Part shown: piece by piece, positions 1 through 8,893 of the stretch | Layout of the letters: each line of letters starts with the position of its first letter | Numbering within the stretch: position 1 is the first letter of the stretch | Origin: Nitrobacter sp047149785 | GTDB taxonomy: Bacteria > Pseudomonadota > Alphaproteobacteria > Rhizobiales > Xanthobacteraceae | Reading direction: 5' to 3' | Length of the DNA stretch: 64,000 nt | Assembly (NCBI RefSeq): GCF_047149785.1 | Contig: NZ_BAAGBE010000001.1 | Span: 558,001-622,000, forward strand | Made by a program: the position numbers and the translations under genes | The notes under the pieces: generated by a model | Seen by the model: the letters and a program-made list of their open reading frames with translations, nothing else | The model's database searches: none | Told to the model about the DNA's origin: nothing

Positions 1-2174
1 AATGTCTGGTTATTGTCGCGCGACAGTATGGGCTGGATCTCACCTCGACGCAGTTGATCAAGGATAACCTTCTTGCCGGCGGAGAAGTCGCTCCCAACCA
101 GCTCGTCGGCTGCGCCGAGAAGGCCGGTATGCGATCGAAGCACGTCAAACTCGATTGGGACGGACTTTCTCATCTCAAGAAGGCGCTTCCGACCATCGTC
201 AGCCTGCGCGACGGAAGCTACATGGTGCTGTTGCGCGTCGATGGAGACGCCAACAACATCCGCGTTGCGTTGAGGGATCCGAACGCGGCGGAAGACGCGC
301 TTCTCGTCATCGATCGGCCTCGCTTCGAAGACATCTGGTCGGGGGACGTCGTTCTCGCCAAGCGCAACTACGAAATCTCCGACGAATCGCAGCCGTTCAG
401 TTTAGGTTTCGTCGCAGCATTGATATTCCGCGAGCGTCGGATCGTCCGGGATGTCGCGATCGCAGCGCTGGTTCTCGGATTTCTCGGCCTGGCGCCGATC
501 ATGTTCTGGCGTCTGTTGTCGGACAAGGTGATCTTCTATCACGCGTACAACACTTTCTACGTGCTTTGCCTGGCGATGCTGGTCATCATTGCCTTCGAGG
601 CGATGTTCGCGTTCCTCAGGCAAATCCTTGTTCATCGTCTGACGACCAGGCTTGACGTCAAGCTGTCCACCTACGTTTTCGAGAAGGTCCTCAATCTTCC
701 CATCGACTATTTCGAGCAGACCGCGGTCGGACTCGTCGCGCGCGACATCCGGGAAGTGTTCCGCATTCGTTCGTTCCTGATGGGTCAGTTGTTCGGCACG
801 GTGCTGGATTCAACGACGCTGATCTTCTTTCTGCCGGTCATGTTCTTTTTCAGCCCGATCATGACTTTGATGGTTCTGGCGTTGTCCGGGGTGATCGTCG
901 GGTGGCTCATCCTGATGCTGCCGGTCTATCGCAAGGCGTCGAACGCCGTTCTGTCCGCCGAAGGCGATCAGGGCGCGTTTCTGATTCAAACCCTCAACGG
1001 CATTCGGACGGTGAAATCGCTGGCGCTCGACGCGCGGCAGCGCCACTTTTGGGACGTGCTGGTTGCGCGTGTCGCCAAGGCGAGACTCGCGGAAGGGATG
1101 ACCGGAAACGCGATCCAGGCGGTGGTGCGCCCGCTGGAGCGGTTGGCGGTGAGCGGTTCTTATGCCGTCGGCGTGTATCTCGCGCTGACAAACAGTGATC
1201 CCGTTTTTATCGGAGCGTTGTTTGCCTTCCTGATGCTGTCGCAGCGGGTGTCTGCCCCGTTGATGCATATGGCGCAGTTGATCAATCAATATGATGAAGC
1301 GCGCAGCGCGGTCGCCACCGTCCGCAACCTCGTGAACCAGCCGGCGGAGGAGGGACGCTCCGGGCATGGCGTCCGTTCGGCGATCGAGGGGAAAGTGGAG
1401 TTTTCCAACGTCACCTTCAGGTATAAAGGCGCCGTCTCCCCGACGCTGAACGGCGTTTCCTTTGAAGTCACCAGGGGAAGGACGCTCGGCGTGATGGGCA
1501 AGAGCGGCTCCGGCAAGACCACGATCACCCGACTCCTGCAGCGCTTGCATTCCGACTACGACGGACTGATCAAGATCGACGGGATCGACGTTCGTGAATA
1601 CGACGTCGATCATCTGCGCAGGAATGTCGGCATCGTTCTGCAGGAAAACTTCCTTTTTAGCGGGACGATCCGCGAGAACATCTGCGCGGCGGTGCCGGAT
1701 GCCACCTTTGACGACGTCGTCAAGGCGGCCCGACTGGCGGGCGCGGAGGAATTCATCGACAAGCTGCCGCGTGGCTACGAAACCCGTGTCTACGAGGGAT
1801 CGCCCAACCTCTCCGGGGGTCAGCGGCAACGGCTCGCGATCGCGCGGGCGCTGATCGTCGATCCGCCGATTCTCATCCTCGACGAAGCCACGAGCGCGCT
1901 TGACGCCGACAGCGAGGCCATCGTGAACGGCAACATCACGCGGATAGCGAATGGCCGGACGTTGATCATCATTTCTCACCGGCTGTCGTCGCTAACGACG
2001 GCGGATGCCATTCTCGTGCTCGACCGCGGGATAGTCGACGATATCGGACGGCACGAGGAGTTGCTGGAGCGGAATGATATCTACAGCTCGCTCTGGTACC
2101 AGCAGAACACGCATCTCGCGCCGACGGTCCGCAGCGACAAGCCGAAACTCCGGAGCCCGACCCTTGTCCCATAG
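1..2174 (+). CDS. Type I secretion ABC exporter (HlyB-like), 5' end outside window
   Basis: Inner-membrane ATPase/permease of a type I secretion system. The open frame runs from nucleotide 3 with no credible start inside the window; the first visible residues (CLVIVARQYGLDLTSTQLI) already match the interior of an N-terminal C39-peptidase-like domain, so the true start lies upstream. In that domain the segment DGSYMVLLRV has Tyr where HlyB and active C39 peptidases carry His, so it is probably a non-cleaving substrate-docking domain; the Cys position is outside the window. A six-helix membrane domain follows (about nt 400-1300). The nucleotide-binding domain has Walker A MGKSGSGKTT (about nt 1495), signature LSGGQRQR (about nt 1810), Walker B ILILDEATSALD and the H-loop ISHR. 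The stop overlaps the next gene, so the three genes to 5555 form one operon. The exported substrate is not visible. Confidence 0.93.
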   Translation, partial: CLVIVARQYGLDLTSTQLIKDNLLAGGEVAPNQLVGCAEKAGMRSKHVKLDWDGLSHLKKALPTIVSLRDGSYMVLLRVDGDANNIRVALRDPNAAEDALLVIDRPRFEDIWSGDVVLAKRNYEISDESQPFSLGFVAALIFRERRIVRDVAIAALVLGFLGLAPIMFWRLLSDKVIFYHAYNTFYVLCLAMLVIIAFEAMFAFLRQILVHRLTTRLDVKLSTYVFEKVLNLPIDYFEQTAVGLVARDIREVFRIRSFLMGQLFGTVLDSTTLIFFLPVMFFFSPIMTLMVLALSGVIVGWLILMLPVYRKASNAVLSAEGDQGAFLIQTLNGIRTVKSLALDARQRHFWDVLVARVAKARLAEGMTGNAIQAVVRPLERLAVSGSYAVGVYLALTNSDPVFIGALFAFLMLSQRVSAPLMHMAQLINQYDEARSAVATVRNLVNQPAEEGRSGHGVRSAIEGKVEFSNVTFRYKGAVSPTLNGVSFEVTRGRTLGVMGKSGSGKTTITRLLQRLHSDYDGLIKIDGIDVREYDVDHLRRNVGIVLQENFLFSGTIRENICAAVPDATFDDVVKAARLAGAEEFIDKLPRGYETRVYEGSPNLSGGQRQRLAIARALIVDPPILILDEATSALDADSEAIVNGNITRIANGRTLIIISHRLSSLTTADAILVLDRGIVDDIGRHEELLERNDIYSSLWYQQNTHLAPTVRSDKPKLRSPTLVP

Positions 2175-3513
2175 CCAGGCTTCGCTCGCGACCGTTCGCC
2201 AATTTCAGTCGGAGACCGATGCAATCCGCGAGGCCGCCGAACCCCTGGCCGCGCGCGCCACCCTGTTCGTGCTCTCCGCCTTCCTGGTTTCGATGGTCGC
2301 GATCCTGTGTCTGACGCGGATCGATCGCGTCGTAACCAGCCTCAGCGGCAACATCGTGCCGGTCGGTCATGTCAATGTCTTGCAGGCGCTGGATCCATCG
2401 ATCATCAAGACGATCGACGTGCACGAGGGCGAGCAGGTGAAAACGGGGCAGTTGCTCGCCACGCTCGATGCGACTTTCACCTCCGCGGACCTGACGCAGG
2501 CGAAGTTGCAGATCGCAAGCCTCGAGACGCAGGTGGCGCGTGACGAGGCCGAGCTGAATCAGAAACCGCTCGTATTTGCAAACAAGTCGGACCCCGATTT
2601 CCAGAAATACGCGGCCCTGCAGAAGGCGCTCTACGGGCAACGCGTGGCTCAATATAACGCCCAGCTCAACAGTTTCGACTCGAAGATCAAGGAGACCCAG
2701 GCGTCGATCGAAAAATATCGTGGCGACGATGTCCGATATCGACAGCGCGACGACGTTCTGGAGAAGATCGAGAAGATGCGCACCACGCTCGCCGAGCACG
2801 GCACGGGATCGCAGCTCAACATGTACATTTCTCAGGACGCGCGGCTGGAGTTGCTGCGGACACTGGAGAATACGCACAACAGTCTGATCGAGGCGCAAAA
2901 CACGTTGGGATCCATCATCGCCGACCGAGATGCATTCAAACAGCAGTGGTTCGCGCAATTGAGCCAGGATCTGGTGACGACGCGCAACAAGCTCGACGAT
3001 GCGAGAGCGACTTATGAAAAGGCGCTCAAGCACCAGAATCTCGTGCGCTGGACCGCTGCCGAACCCTCGGTTGTATTGACGATGGCTAGGCTCTCGGTCG
3101 GCTCTGTGCTCAAGCCGGGAGACCCCTTCATCACGCTCATGCCGATCGACACCAGGCTGGAAGCTGAAATCAGGATCTCTTCGCGGGATATCGGGTTTAT
3201 CCGTGCCGGCGATCCCTGCACTATGAAGGTCGATGCCTTCAATGCTGCGGAGCATGGTGCGGCGACCGGAAAGTTACGTTGGATCAGCGAGGGAGCATTT
3301 ACGACGGACGATGACGGCAAGCCTCTCGACTACACTTATTACAAGGCGAGGTGCTCGGTGGACACGTCCAATTTCAGGGACGTGCCGAGCAATTTCCGTC
3401 TGATTCCCGGCATGACCCTTCAAGGAGACATTAATGTCGGAACCCGATCCGTCGCGATGTATCTGCTCGGTGGAATGCTAAGGGGCGTCCGCGAGGCCAT
3501 GCGCGAACCATGA
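2164..3513 (+). CDS. HlyD-family membrane fusion protein of type I secretion
   Basis: Periplasmic adaptor that links the ABC exporter to an outer-membrane channel. A short cytoplasmic N-terminus is followed by one membrane helix (FVLSAFLVSMVAILCL, about residues 38-54), a lipoyl-like half motif (VHEGEQVKTGQLLATLD), a long coiled coil and a C-terminal beta domain ending with the family-typical MTLQGDINVGTRSV. I chose the TTG at 2164: a GGAG lies 8 nt upstream, and the longer frame from 2074 would add an Arg/Ser-rich stretch read over the upstream gene. That gives about 449 residues, normal for the family. It overlaps the exporter by 11 nt and the Sel1 gene by 4 nt (ATGA), which indicates translational coupling. 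No TolC-type gene is present in the window. Confidence 0.9.
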   Translation: MSHSQASLATVRQFQSETDAIREAAEPLAARATLFVLSAFLVSMVAILCLTRIDRVVTSLSGNIVPVGHVNVLQALDPSIIKTIDVHEGEQVKTGQLLATLDATFTSADLTQAKLQIASLETQVARDEAELNQKPLVFANKSDPDFQKYAALQKALYGQRVAQYNAQLNSFDSKIKETQASIEKYRGDDVRYRQRDDVLEKIEKMRTTLAEHGTGSQLNMYISQDARLELLRTLENTHNSLIEAQNTLGSIIADRDAFKQQWFAQLSQDLVTTRNKLDDARATYEKALKHQNLVRWTAAEPSVVLTMARLSVGSVLKPGDPFITLMPIDTRLEAEIRISSRDIGFIRAGDPCTMKVDAFNAAEHGAATGKLRWISEGAFTTDDDGKPLDYTYYKARCSVDTSNFRDVPSNFRLIPGMTLQGDINVGTRSVAMYLLGGMLRGVREAMREP

Positions 3514-5555
3514 TGCTTTCTTCGCGATCGCTTCTCGAATGGCTTCGACCAGCTTCGGCAATTGTCCGCGGCGGCGGTCCTTTTGAACATGGAACGGCTG
3601 CCTACGAGCGCGGTCGGTATCTTGAAGCGATGAAGTTTTGGAAGCTCGCGTCGGAGTCCGGCGAAGCTGCGGCTGGTTATCGAATAGGAACGCTTTATGT
3701 GAAAGGCGAAGGAGTCGTCAGGAGCGTGCCCGATGCTGTCGTTTGGTACGAGTGGGCGGCTCAGCTCGGCAATGTCGATGCGCAGTTTCAGCTCGGCCTG
3801 ATCCTGCTTCAGGGGGACAAGCCGCCGCTCGGTCCCTGTCGGCATGAAACATGGCGTCAGTCCTCCGCTATTCGACTCGGTGAAAGGGCATCGAACATCC
3901 ATCATCTCGTATTTCCGCACGGAACGAGCGTGGAGAGGAATGTCGACGCTGCTTTCGGCTGGATATCGGCCGCGGCGGAAAGTGGCAAAGCGGAAGCGCA
4001 GACGGTCCTTGGCAACATGTACTGCGAAGCAGTCGGCTGCGAAAGGGACTTCCACGCGGCGCTCGGATGGTACCGGCTCGCGGCTGACCAGAACTGCGCC
4101 GCGGCTGAATTCGCGCTTGGCGACGTCTACTATCAAGGCAAAGGGGTTCCCGTCGATTTCGAGCAGGCGGCAGTTTGGTATCGCAAGGCAGCCGAACAAA
4201 AACATGTAAGGGCGCAGGTGGCGCTTGCATTCATGAACTTGAAAGGAACGGGCGTGCCGGAGGCGCCCGCCGAAGCCGCCCGCCTGTTCCAGGGCGCCGC
4301 CACTCAAGAGGATCCGATCGCACTCTACAACATCGGCCTGTTGCGATTGAAAGGTCATGGCGTCGCCAAGGATATCGACCGAGCCGAAACCGCGTTGCGC
4401 AAGTCTGCGCGCAAGGATTACTTTCCGGCAATCCAGGCCCTGGCCGATTTTTATTCGCACGGCGCCGGCTCGGAACCCGATTTGCGGGAGGCCGCGGTCT
4501 GGTACGAGAAGGCCGCGGAGCGGGGGGATGTGCAGGCGCAGTTTTTCATGGGCCGTTTCTGTGCGACGGGCACGGGCGTTGGTCCGAACATCCGTCAAGC
4601 CGCGAAATGGTTCGAACGCGCGGCGGAGAACGGTCATGCGACCGCCGCCTTCAATATCGCCATCTTCTATCTCAACGGATCCGGCGTCGAACGTAATGTT
4701 GAGGTCGCGATCGAATGGTTCGAGCGCGCGTCCGAAGGTGGCATCCGCGCTGCACAGTTGCAACTCGGGAGGCTTTATTCGGCGGGTAACGGGGTTCCGC
4801 GCGATCATGCCCGGGCGGGGGAGTGGCTCAGCAAGGCGGCTGACGGCGGGGAACCGGACGCCAAGACGACCTACGCGCTTTTCCTGCTTCACCAAAACGG
4901 ATCGACCGAACGGCTCGAGCAGGTGAGGCCGCTGTTGACCGAAGCGGCGGAAGCCGGTCACGCGCCGGCTGCATTTCATCTCGGTGTGTTGGAAATGGGA
5001 AGGTTTGGCGGCGTCGCGAATGTCGAAGCCGCCGCTTCGTGGTTCTCCCGCGCCGCCGACGCCGGCCATGTCGAGGCGCAATATACCCTGGCGCTTCTGT
5101 ATCTCGATCCGGGCAGCGCGGTGAGCGATGCGAAAGCAGCGGCATCTTGGATGGCACGAGCCGCGCATGCAGGCCATTCGGGGGCGCAGTTTCAACTTGC
5201 CGTGATGCATTGCACCGGTGCAGGCCTGGCCCAGGATATCGCGCAAGGCGCGCACTGGTATGAGGCCGCGGCGCGACAGGGACACAGGGTAGCGCAGTTC
5301 AACCTTGCGGTGATGCTTGGGAAAGGGCAGGGGCGCGAGGCGGATCCCGTGAAGGCAGCCGAATGGTTCGAGAAGGCGGCCGAGCAGGATATGGCGGAAG
5401 CGCAGGTTGCGCTCGGAGATGCGTTGATGTCGGGAAACGGCGTCGCCAAGGATCGGGACGCGGCGGTGCACTGGTATCAGCAGGCGGCGCGGCAAAGCCA
5501 TGAAGGAGCCGTGCGCCGTCTGGATGCGATTGGCGTGATAGTTGTCGATGGTTGA
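3510..5555 (+). CDS. Sel1-like tetratricopeptide repeat protein (about 17 repeats)
   Basis: The 681-residue protein is almost entirely Sel1-like repeats of about 36 residues, each with the pattern A-x-x-W-Y/F-x-x-A-A-x-x-G-(6)-A-Q-x-x-L-G-x-x-Y-x-x-G-x-G-V; about 17 can be counted. Between the second and third repeats there is an insertion of roughly 37 residues with no repeat character (around nt 3815-3945). I see no convincing signal peptide. Such repeats are protein-interaction scaffolds, found for example in ExoR and PodJ of alphaproteobacteria. The start codon overlaps the hlyD-type stop (ATGA), so it is made together with the secretion apparatus; a role as chaperone, scaffold or regulator of the exporter or its substrate is inference. 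Its stop at 5553-5555 is followed in the same frame by the glycosyltransferase relic. Confidence 0.88.
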   Translation: MMLSSRSLLEWLRPASAIVRGGGPFEHGTAAYERGRYLEAMKFWKLASESGEAAAGYRIGTLYVKGEGVVRSVPDAVVWYEWAAQLGNVDAQFQLGLILLQGDKPPLGPCRHETWRQSSAIRLGERASNIHHLVFPHGTSVERNVDAAFGWISAAAESGKAEAQTVLGNMYCEAVGCERDFHAALGWYRLAADQNCAAAEFALGDVYYQGKGVPVDFEQAAVWYRKAAEQKHVRAQVALAFMNLKGTGVPEAPAEAARLFQGAATQEDPIALYNIGLLRLKGHGVAKDIDRAETALRKSARKDYFPAIQALADFYSHGAGSEPDLREAAVWYEKAAERGDVQAQFFMGRFCATGTGVGPNIRQAAKWFERAAENGHATAAFNIAIFYLNGSGVERNVEVAIEWFERASEGGIRAAQLQLGRLYSAGNGVPRDHARAGEWLSKAADGGEPDAKTTYALFLLHQNGSTERLEQVRPLLTEAAEAGHAPAAFHLGVLEMGRFGGVANVEAAASWFSRAADAGHVEAQYTLALLYLDPGSAVSDAKAAASWMARAAHAGHSGAQFQLAVMHCTGAGLAQDIAQGAHWYEAAARQGHRVAQFNLAVMLGKGQGREADPVKAAEWFEKAAEQDMAEAQVALGDALMSGNGVAKDRDAAVHWYQQAARQSHEGAVRRLDAIGVIVVDG

Positions 5556-5920
5556 GCGTCGCCCCGGAAGGCGATTTCGGGTCAAGCACGCGCATTTCAT
5601 CATGCGATCGACAGCTATCGAAACAGCTCCGAATGGTGCGCTTTCATCGATGCCGATGAGCTTCTCCATCCCGTCGAGGGCAACGGCATCGAGGATGTGT
5701 TGAAAGGCGTCTCGTCCGCGCCGGCTGTCGTTCACTGGCTGAATTTTGGATCCAATGGTCATGAGACCATACCGCAAGGGCCTGGCATCGAGTCGTTACG
5801 CGGCGGGCGATTTTCCAAACCGCCATGCGATGAAGTCGATCGTGCGTCCCGATGCGATCGTGGCCTATCTCCATCGGCATCAGGCTCTTGTATGTCTGTC
5901 GTTACGCGTCTCGGACTTGC
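5556..5920 (+). pseudogene. Degenerate glycosyltransferase (family 92/DUF23-like), N-terminus lost and frameshifted
   Basis: No intact frame exists here, but conserved blocks of the DUF23/GT92 glycosyltransferase family can be read in two frames. From about 5572 one frame gives QARAFHHAIDSYRNSSEW, then CAFIDADELLHPVEG (the acidic FIDADE active-site block) and VVHWLNFGSNGHETIPQG. Near 5778 the reading must shift to continue with SSRYAAGDFPNRHAMKSIVRP, the family's usual next block. The N-terminal third is missing. The first frame is the same as that of the Sel1 gene upstream, separated only by its stop codon, so a deletion may have joined them. It was probably the glycan-modifying member of the secretion operon. 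Nothing interpretable remains from 5921 to the metE end. Confidence 0.72.
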
Positions 5921-6051
5921 CGTGGACGCAACCCATGCATGGATTTCAGTCTCCGGGCGCCCGGCAAGGCGCATGGCCGAAACCGTCTCTTCCTATATTG
6001 CGTGGTTTCGGCCGCAGCGATCATCCGCGCGAGCGCCGTTCGCTCAACGCG

Positions 6052-8385
6052 CTAACGCATCCGCCTTGCCGCCTCCACCATGTTGACGAGCGCCGGCTTG
6101 ACTTCCTCCCACTTGCGGGTCTTCAGCCCGCAATCCGGATTGATCCAGAGCTGCCTGTCGGAAAGGCGCTGGCGCGCGAGTTTGAGCAGGCCGGTCATCT
6201 CGTCCACCGCCGGCACGCGCGGGGAGTGAATGTCGTAGACGCCGGGACCTATTTCGTTGGGATATTCGTAGTTCCTGAAGGCGTCGAGCAGCTCCATCTT
6301 GGAGCGCGACGTCTCGATCGAGATCACGTCGGCATCCATCGCCGCGATCGCGGCGATGATGTCGTTGAATTCCGAATAGCACATATGGGTGTGGATCTGC
6401 GTCGCATCAGCGACGCCGCTCGCGCACAGACGGAAACATTCGACGGCCCAGTCGAGATACGCCTTCCATTCGGATCGACGCAGCGGCAATCCCTCGCGCA
6501 GCGCGGCCTCGTCGATCTGGATCATCGACGCCCCGGCCGCTTCCAGGTCGGCGACCTCGTCGCGGATCGCGAGCGCGATCTGCCGGCAGGCGAGGCTGCG
6601 CGGCACGTCGTCGCGCACGAAGGACCAGTTGAGGATGGTCACGGGGCCGGTGAGCATGCCCTTCATCGGCTTTGTCGTCAGGGATTGCGCGTATGTCCAC
6701 CAGCCAACGGTCATCGGGTTGGGCCGGGACACGTCGCCGAACAGGATCGGCGGACGGACGCAGCGCGAACCGTAGCTTTGCACCCAGCCGTGCCGGGTGA
6801 AAGCGAATCCGGAAAGCTGCTCGCCGAAATACTGCACCATGTCGTTGCGCTCGAACTCGCCGTGCACGAGCACGTCGAGGCCGATGTCGTCCTGCCATTT
6901 GATGGTTCGCGCCGTCTCCTCCCGCAGAAATCTCTCGTAGTCGGCATCGCTCATTGCGCCCTTGGCATGGGCCGAACGCGCCTTGCGCACCTCGACGGTC
7001 TGCGGGAACGAGCCGATGGTTGTCGTGGGGAACGACGGAAGGCCGAAGCGGTCGCGTTGTAACTTCGCGCGGTGGGAAAAGACGTTCTTGCGCCGGGCCA
7101 TGCCGGGCGTCGCCGCTTCAATTCGTGCCGCAACAGCGGCGTCGTGAACCTTCGGCGACGCCTTGCGCGCCGCCGCAGCCTCCGCAGACGCGTCCAGCGC
7201 ATCGGCGACCGACGCGCGGCCTCCAATCAAGGCTTTGCCCAACGTCGCGAGCTCTCCCATCTTCTGCACCGAAAACGCGAGCCAGCTTTTCAGCTCGGCA
7301 TCGAGATCTGTTTCCAGCAATACGTCGATCGGCACATGCAGAAGCGAGCAGGACGGCGCGAGTTGCACGCGATCGACGCCGCGCCTAGCGACCATGGGTT
7401 CGAGACGGTCAAGCAATGCGGGAAGATTGGCGCGCCAGATATTGCGGCCGTCGATCACGCCGAGCGACAGAACCAGATCGCGCCGCGCTTTTGCCGCCGC
7501 GGTGTCGAGTTGTTCGGGAGCGCGGACGAGATCGAGATGAAGACCCGCGACCGGCAGCGACAACGCGGTATCGAGATTGTCCCCGATGCCGCCGAAATAG
7601 GTGGTCAGCATGATCTTCAGATTCGGCAGTGCGCCCGCAAGCTGTTCATATGTCGCGCGCAACGCCTTGCGGGTCGCATCGTCGAGATCGAGCACGAGAC
7701 AGGGTTCGTCGAGCTGCACCCACTTCGCGCCTTCCGCGGTGAGGCGCTTCAGCACGTCGATATAGACCGGCAGCAGGCCGGGAAGCAGCGACAGGGAATC
7801 GAGATTCGCGTCCTTGCTCTTGCCGAGTTTCAGATAGGTCACGGGCCCGAGCAGCACCGGCCGGGTCTGGTAGCCCAGCGCCTTGGCCTCGCGATATTCA
7901 TCGACGGCCTTGAGCGAGGAGAGTTCGAACCGTTGGCCCTTGCTGAATTCGGGGACCATGTAATGATAATTGGTGTCGAACCACTTGGTCATCTCCTGCG
8001 CCGGCGCGCCGCGAGCGTGACCGTCCCTACCACCGTGCGCGCAGCTTGAATCGTGATCTTCGCCCTGCGCGCCACGCGCCATCGCGAAGTAAGTGGCGAG
8101 CGGCACGGGCCCGCTTTTCCATCCGTAGACGTCCGGGATCGCGCCGACCATGACGCTGGTGTCGAGCACGTGATCGTAGAGCGTGAAATCGTTCGACGGG
8201 ATGACGGTGACGCCGAGCGACTTCTGGCGTGCCCAGTTCGCGGCGCGCAAGCCGGCCGCCGTTTCAAGCAGCGCGGATTCGCCGGACTTGCCTGACCAGT
8301 AGCTTTCGAGCGCGATTTTCAACTCGCGACGCGGGCCGATGCGCGGTGTGCCGAGCGTGGCGACAGGGAGAGAGGAAACTGACAT
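6052..8385 (-). CDS. metE: Cobalamin-independent methionine synthase
   Basis: Transfers the methyl group of 5-methyltetrahydropteroyl-polyglutamate to homocysteine, the last step of methionine synthesis, without B12. At 777 residues it matches the family length. The C-terminal barrel shows the zinc site: His and Cys in THMCYSEFND (about residues 663-668), a downstream Glu in SIETSRSKMELLDAF, and the last Cys in NPDCGLKTRKWEEV (about residue 750). The N-terminal half carries EMTKWFDTNYHYMVPEF. The ATG at 8385 was chosen because the protein begins to match the family there and the frame upstream runs into the riboswitch. A His/Asp/Gly-rich stretch GEDHDSSCAHGGRDGHARG sits just before EMTKWF, where I expect only a short loop. 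Expression should fall when B12 is plentiful. Confidence 0.96.
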   Translation of the reverse strand: MSVSSLPVATLGTPRIGPRRELKIALESYWSGKSGESALLETAAGLRAANWARQKSLGVTVIPSNDFTLYDHVLDTSVMVGAIPDVYGWKSGPVPLATYFAMARGAQGEDHDSSCAHGGRDGHARGAPAQEMTKWFDTNYHYMVPEFSKGQRFELSSLKAVDEYREAKALGYQTRPVLLGPVTYLKLGKSKDANLDSLSLLPGLLPVYIDVLKRLTAEGAKWVQLDEPCLVLDLDDATRKALRATYEQLAGALPNLKIMLTTYFGGIGDNLDTALSLPVAGLHLDLVRAPEQLDTAAAKARRDLVLSLGVIDGRNIWRANLPALLDRLEPMVARRGVDRVQLAPSCSLLHVPIDVLLETDLDAELKSWLAFSVQKMGELATLGKALIGGRASVADALDASAEAAAARKASPKVHDAAVAARIEAATPGMARRKNVFSHRAKLQRDRFGLPSFPTTTIGSFPQTVEVRKARSAHAKGAMSDADYERFLREETARTIKWQDDIGLDVLVHGEFERNDMVQYFGEQLSGFAFTRHGWVQSYGSRCVRPPILFGDVSRPNPMTVGWWTYAQSLTTKPMKGMLTGPVTILNWSFVRDDVPRSLACRQIALAIRDEVADLEAAGASMIQIDEAALREGLPLRRSEWKAYLDWAVECFRLCASGVADATQIHTHMCYSEFNDIIAAIAAMDADVISIETSRSKMELLDAFRNYEYPNEIGPGVYDIHSPRVPAVDEMTGLLKLARQRLSDRQLWINPDCGLKTRKWEEVKPALVNMVEAARRMR

Positions 8386-8499
8386 TGGCTTTACCCCATG
8401 TGTTGGGGGCTGGGCCTTAGCGACGCGGCAGGGGAATCCTGGCGGCGCGCGCCATGAAAACCGCAAGCGCACCACCGGGACACCCCGCCCGAGGACGAC

Positions 8500-8690
8500 T
8501 ATGTTGCCGGGGCAGGTTTCCTGGCTCGCGGGTCTCGGCTTCGGTCCGGCCTTCCCGGGATTGCTCCCAGTGACACTGATGGACCACAGCTCGCCGCTTA
8601 CAGTTGCGGGGGCAGCGCCGGCATTGCCCGGATCCATGGACGAAGGCCCATCGACCAGAGCGCACCGGCTTCCCTCTTAGCTCCGGGCTT
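8500..8690 (-). promoter_or_regulatory. Cobalamin riboswitch controlling metE
   Basis: Read on the minus strand, the leader carries the ordered cobalamin riboswitch landmarks: GGGAAGCCGGTG near the 5' side (8667-8678), GCCCCCGCAACTGTAAGCGG in the core (about 8592-8611), GTCACTGGGA, and the B12 box AGCCAGGAAACCTGCC (8511-8526). The order and spacing match the aptamer before nrdA in this window. About 115 nt separate the B12 box from the metE start, enough for an expression platform. In known cases ligand binding turns off B12-independent metE. Confidence 0.93.
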
Positions 8691-8719
8691 GAATGTCCCG
8701 GAGAACCTCGACCGCCCAT

Positions 8720-8748
8720 CCTATGGGCCAGCGTGTGGGGGCCGTCAA
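8720..8748 (-). promoter_or_regulatory. Candidate sigma-70-type promoter for the metE leader
   Basis: On the minus strand TTGACG (8743-8748) and CATAGG (8720-8725) are separated by 17 nt, placing transcription start about 20-30 nt before the riboswitch. The spacing fits; the -10 hexamer is a weak match. No experimental support. Confidence 0.35.
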
Positions 8749-8893
8749 CCGCGCCTTTGGCGAATCTTTATGAAAGAATTTTATCCTTGCTAGGATTGCT
8801 ATACCACGATGCGTCGGAACGAGGCTGAGGTCACAGCCCAAGCATGACACCGGAAAAGTTCGACACGATGACGTTTCAGAAGAGGAGGCGCTC

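Noticed and set aside
3420..5777. 785-codon minus-strand open frame
   Set aside because: Antisense shadow of the Sel1-repeat gene; its apparent repeats mirror those of the true gene.
5746..7062. 438-codon plus-strand open frame
   Set aside because: It spans the glycosyltransferase relic and the antisense of metE; the metE motifs on the other strand are unmistakable.
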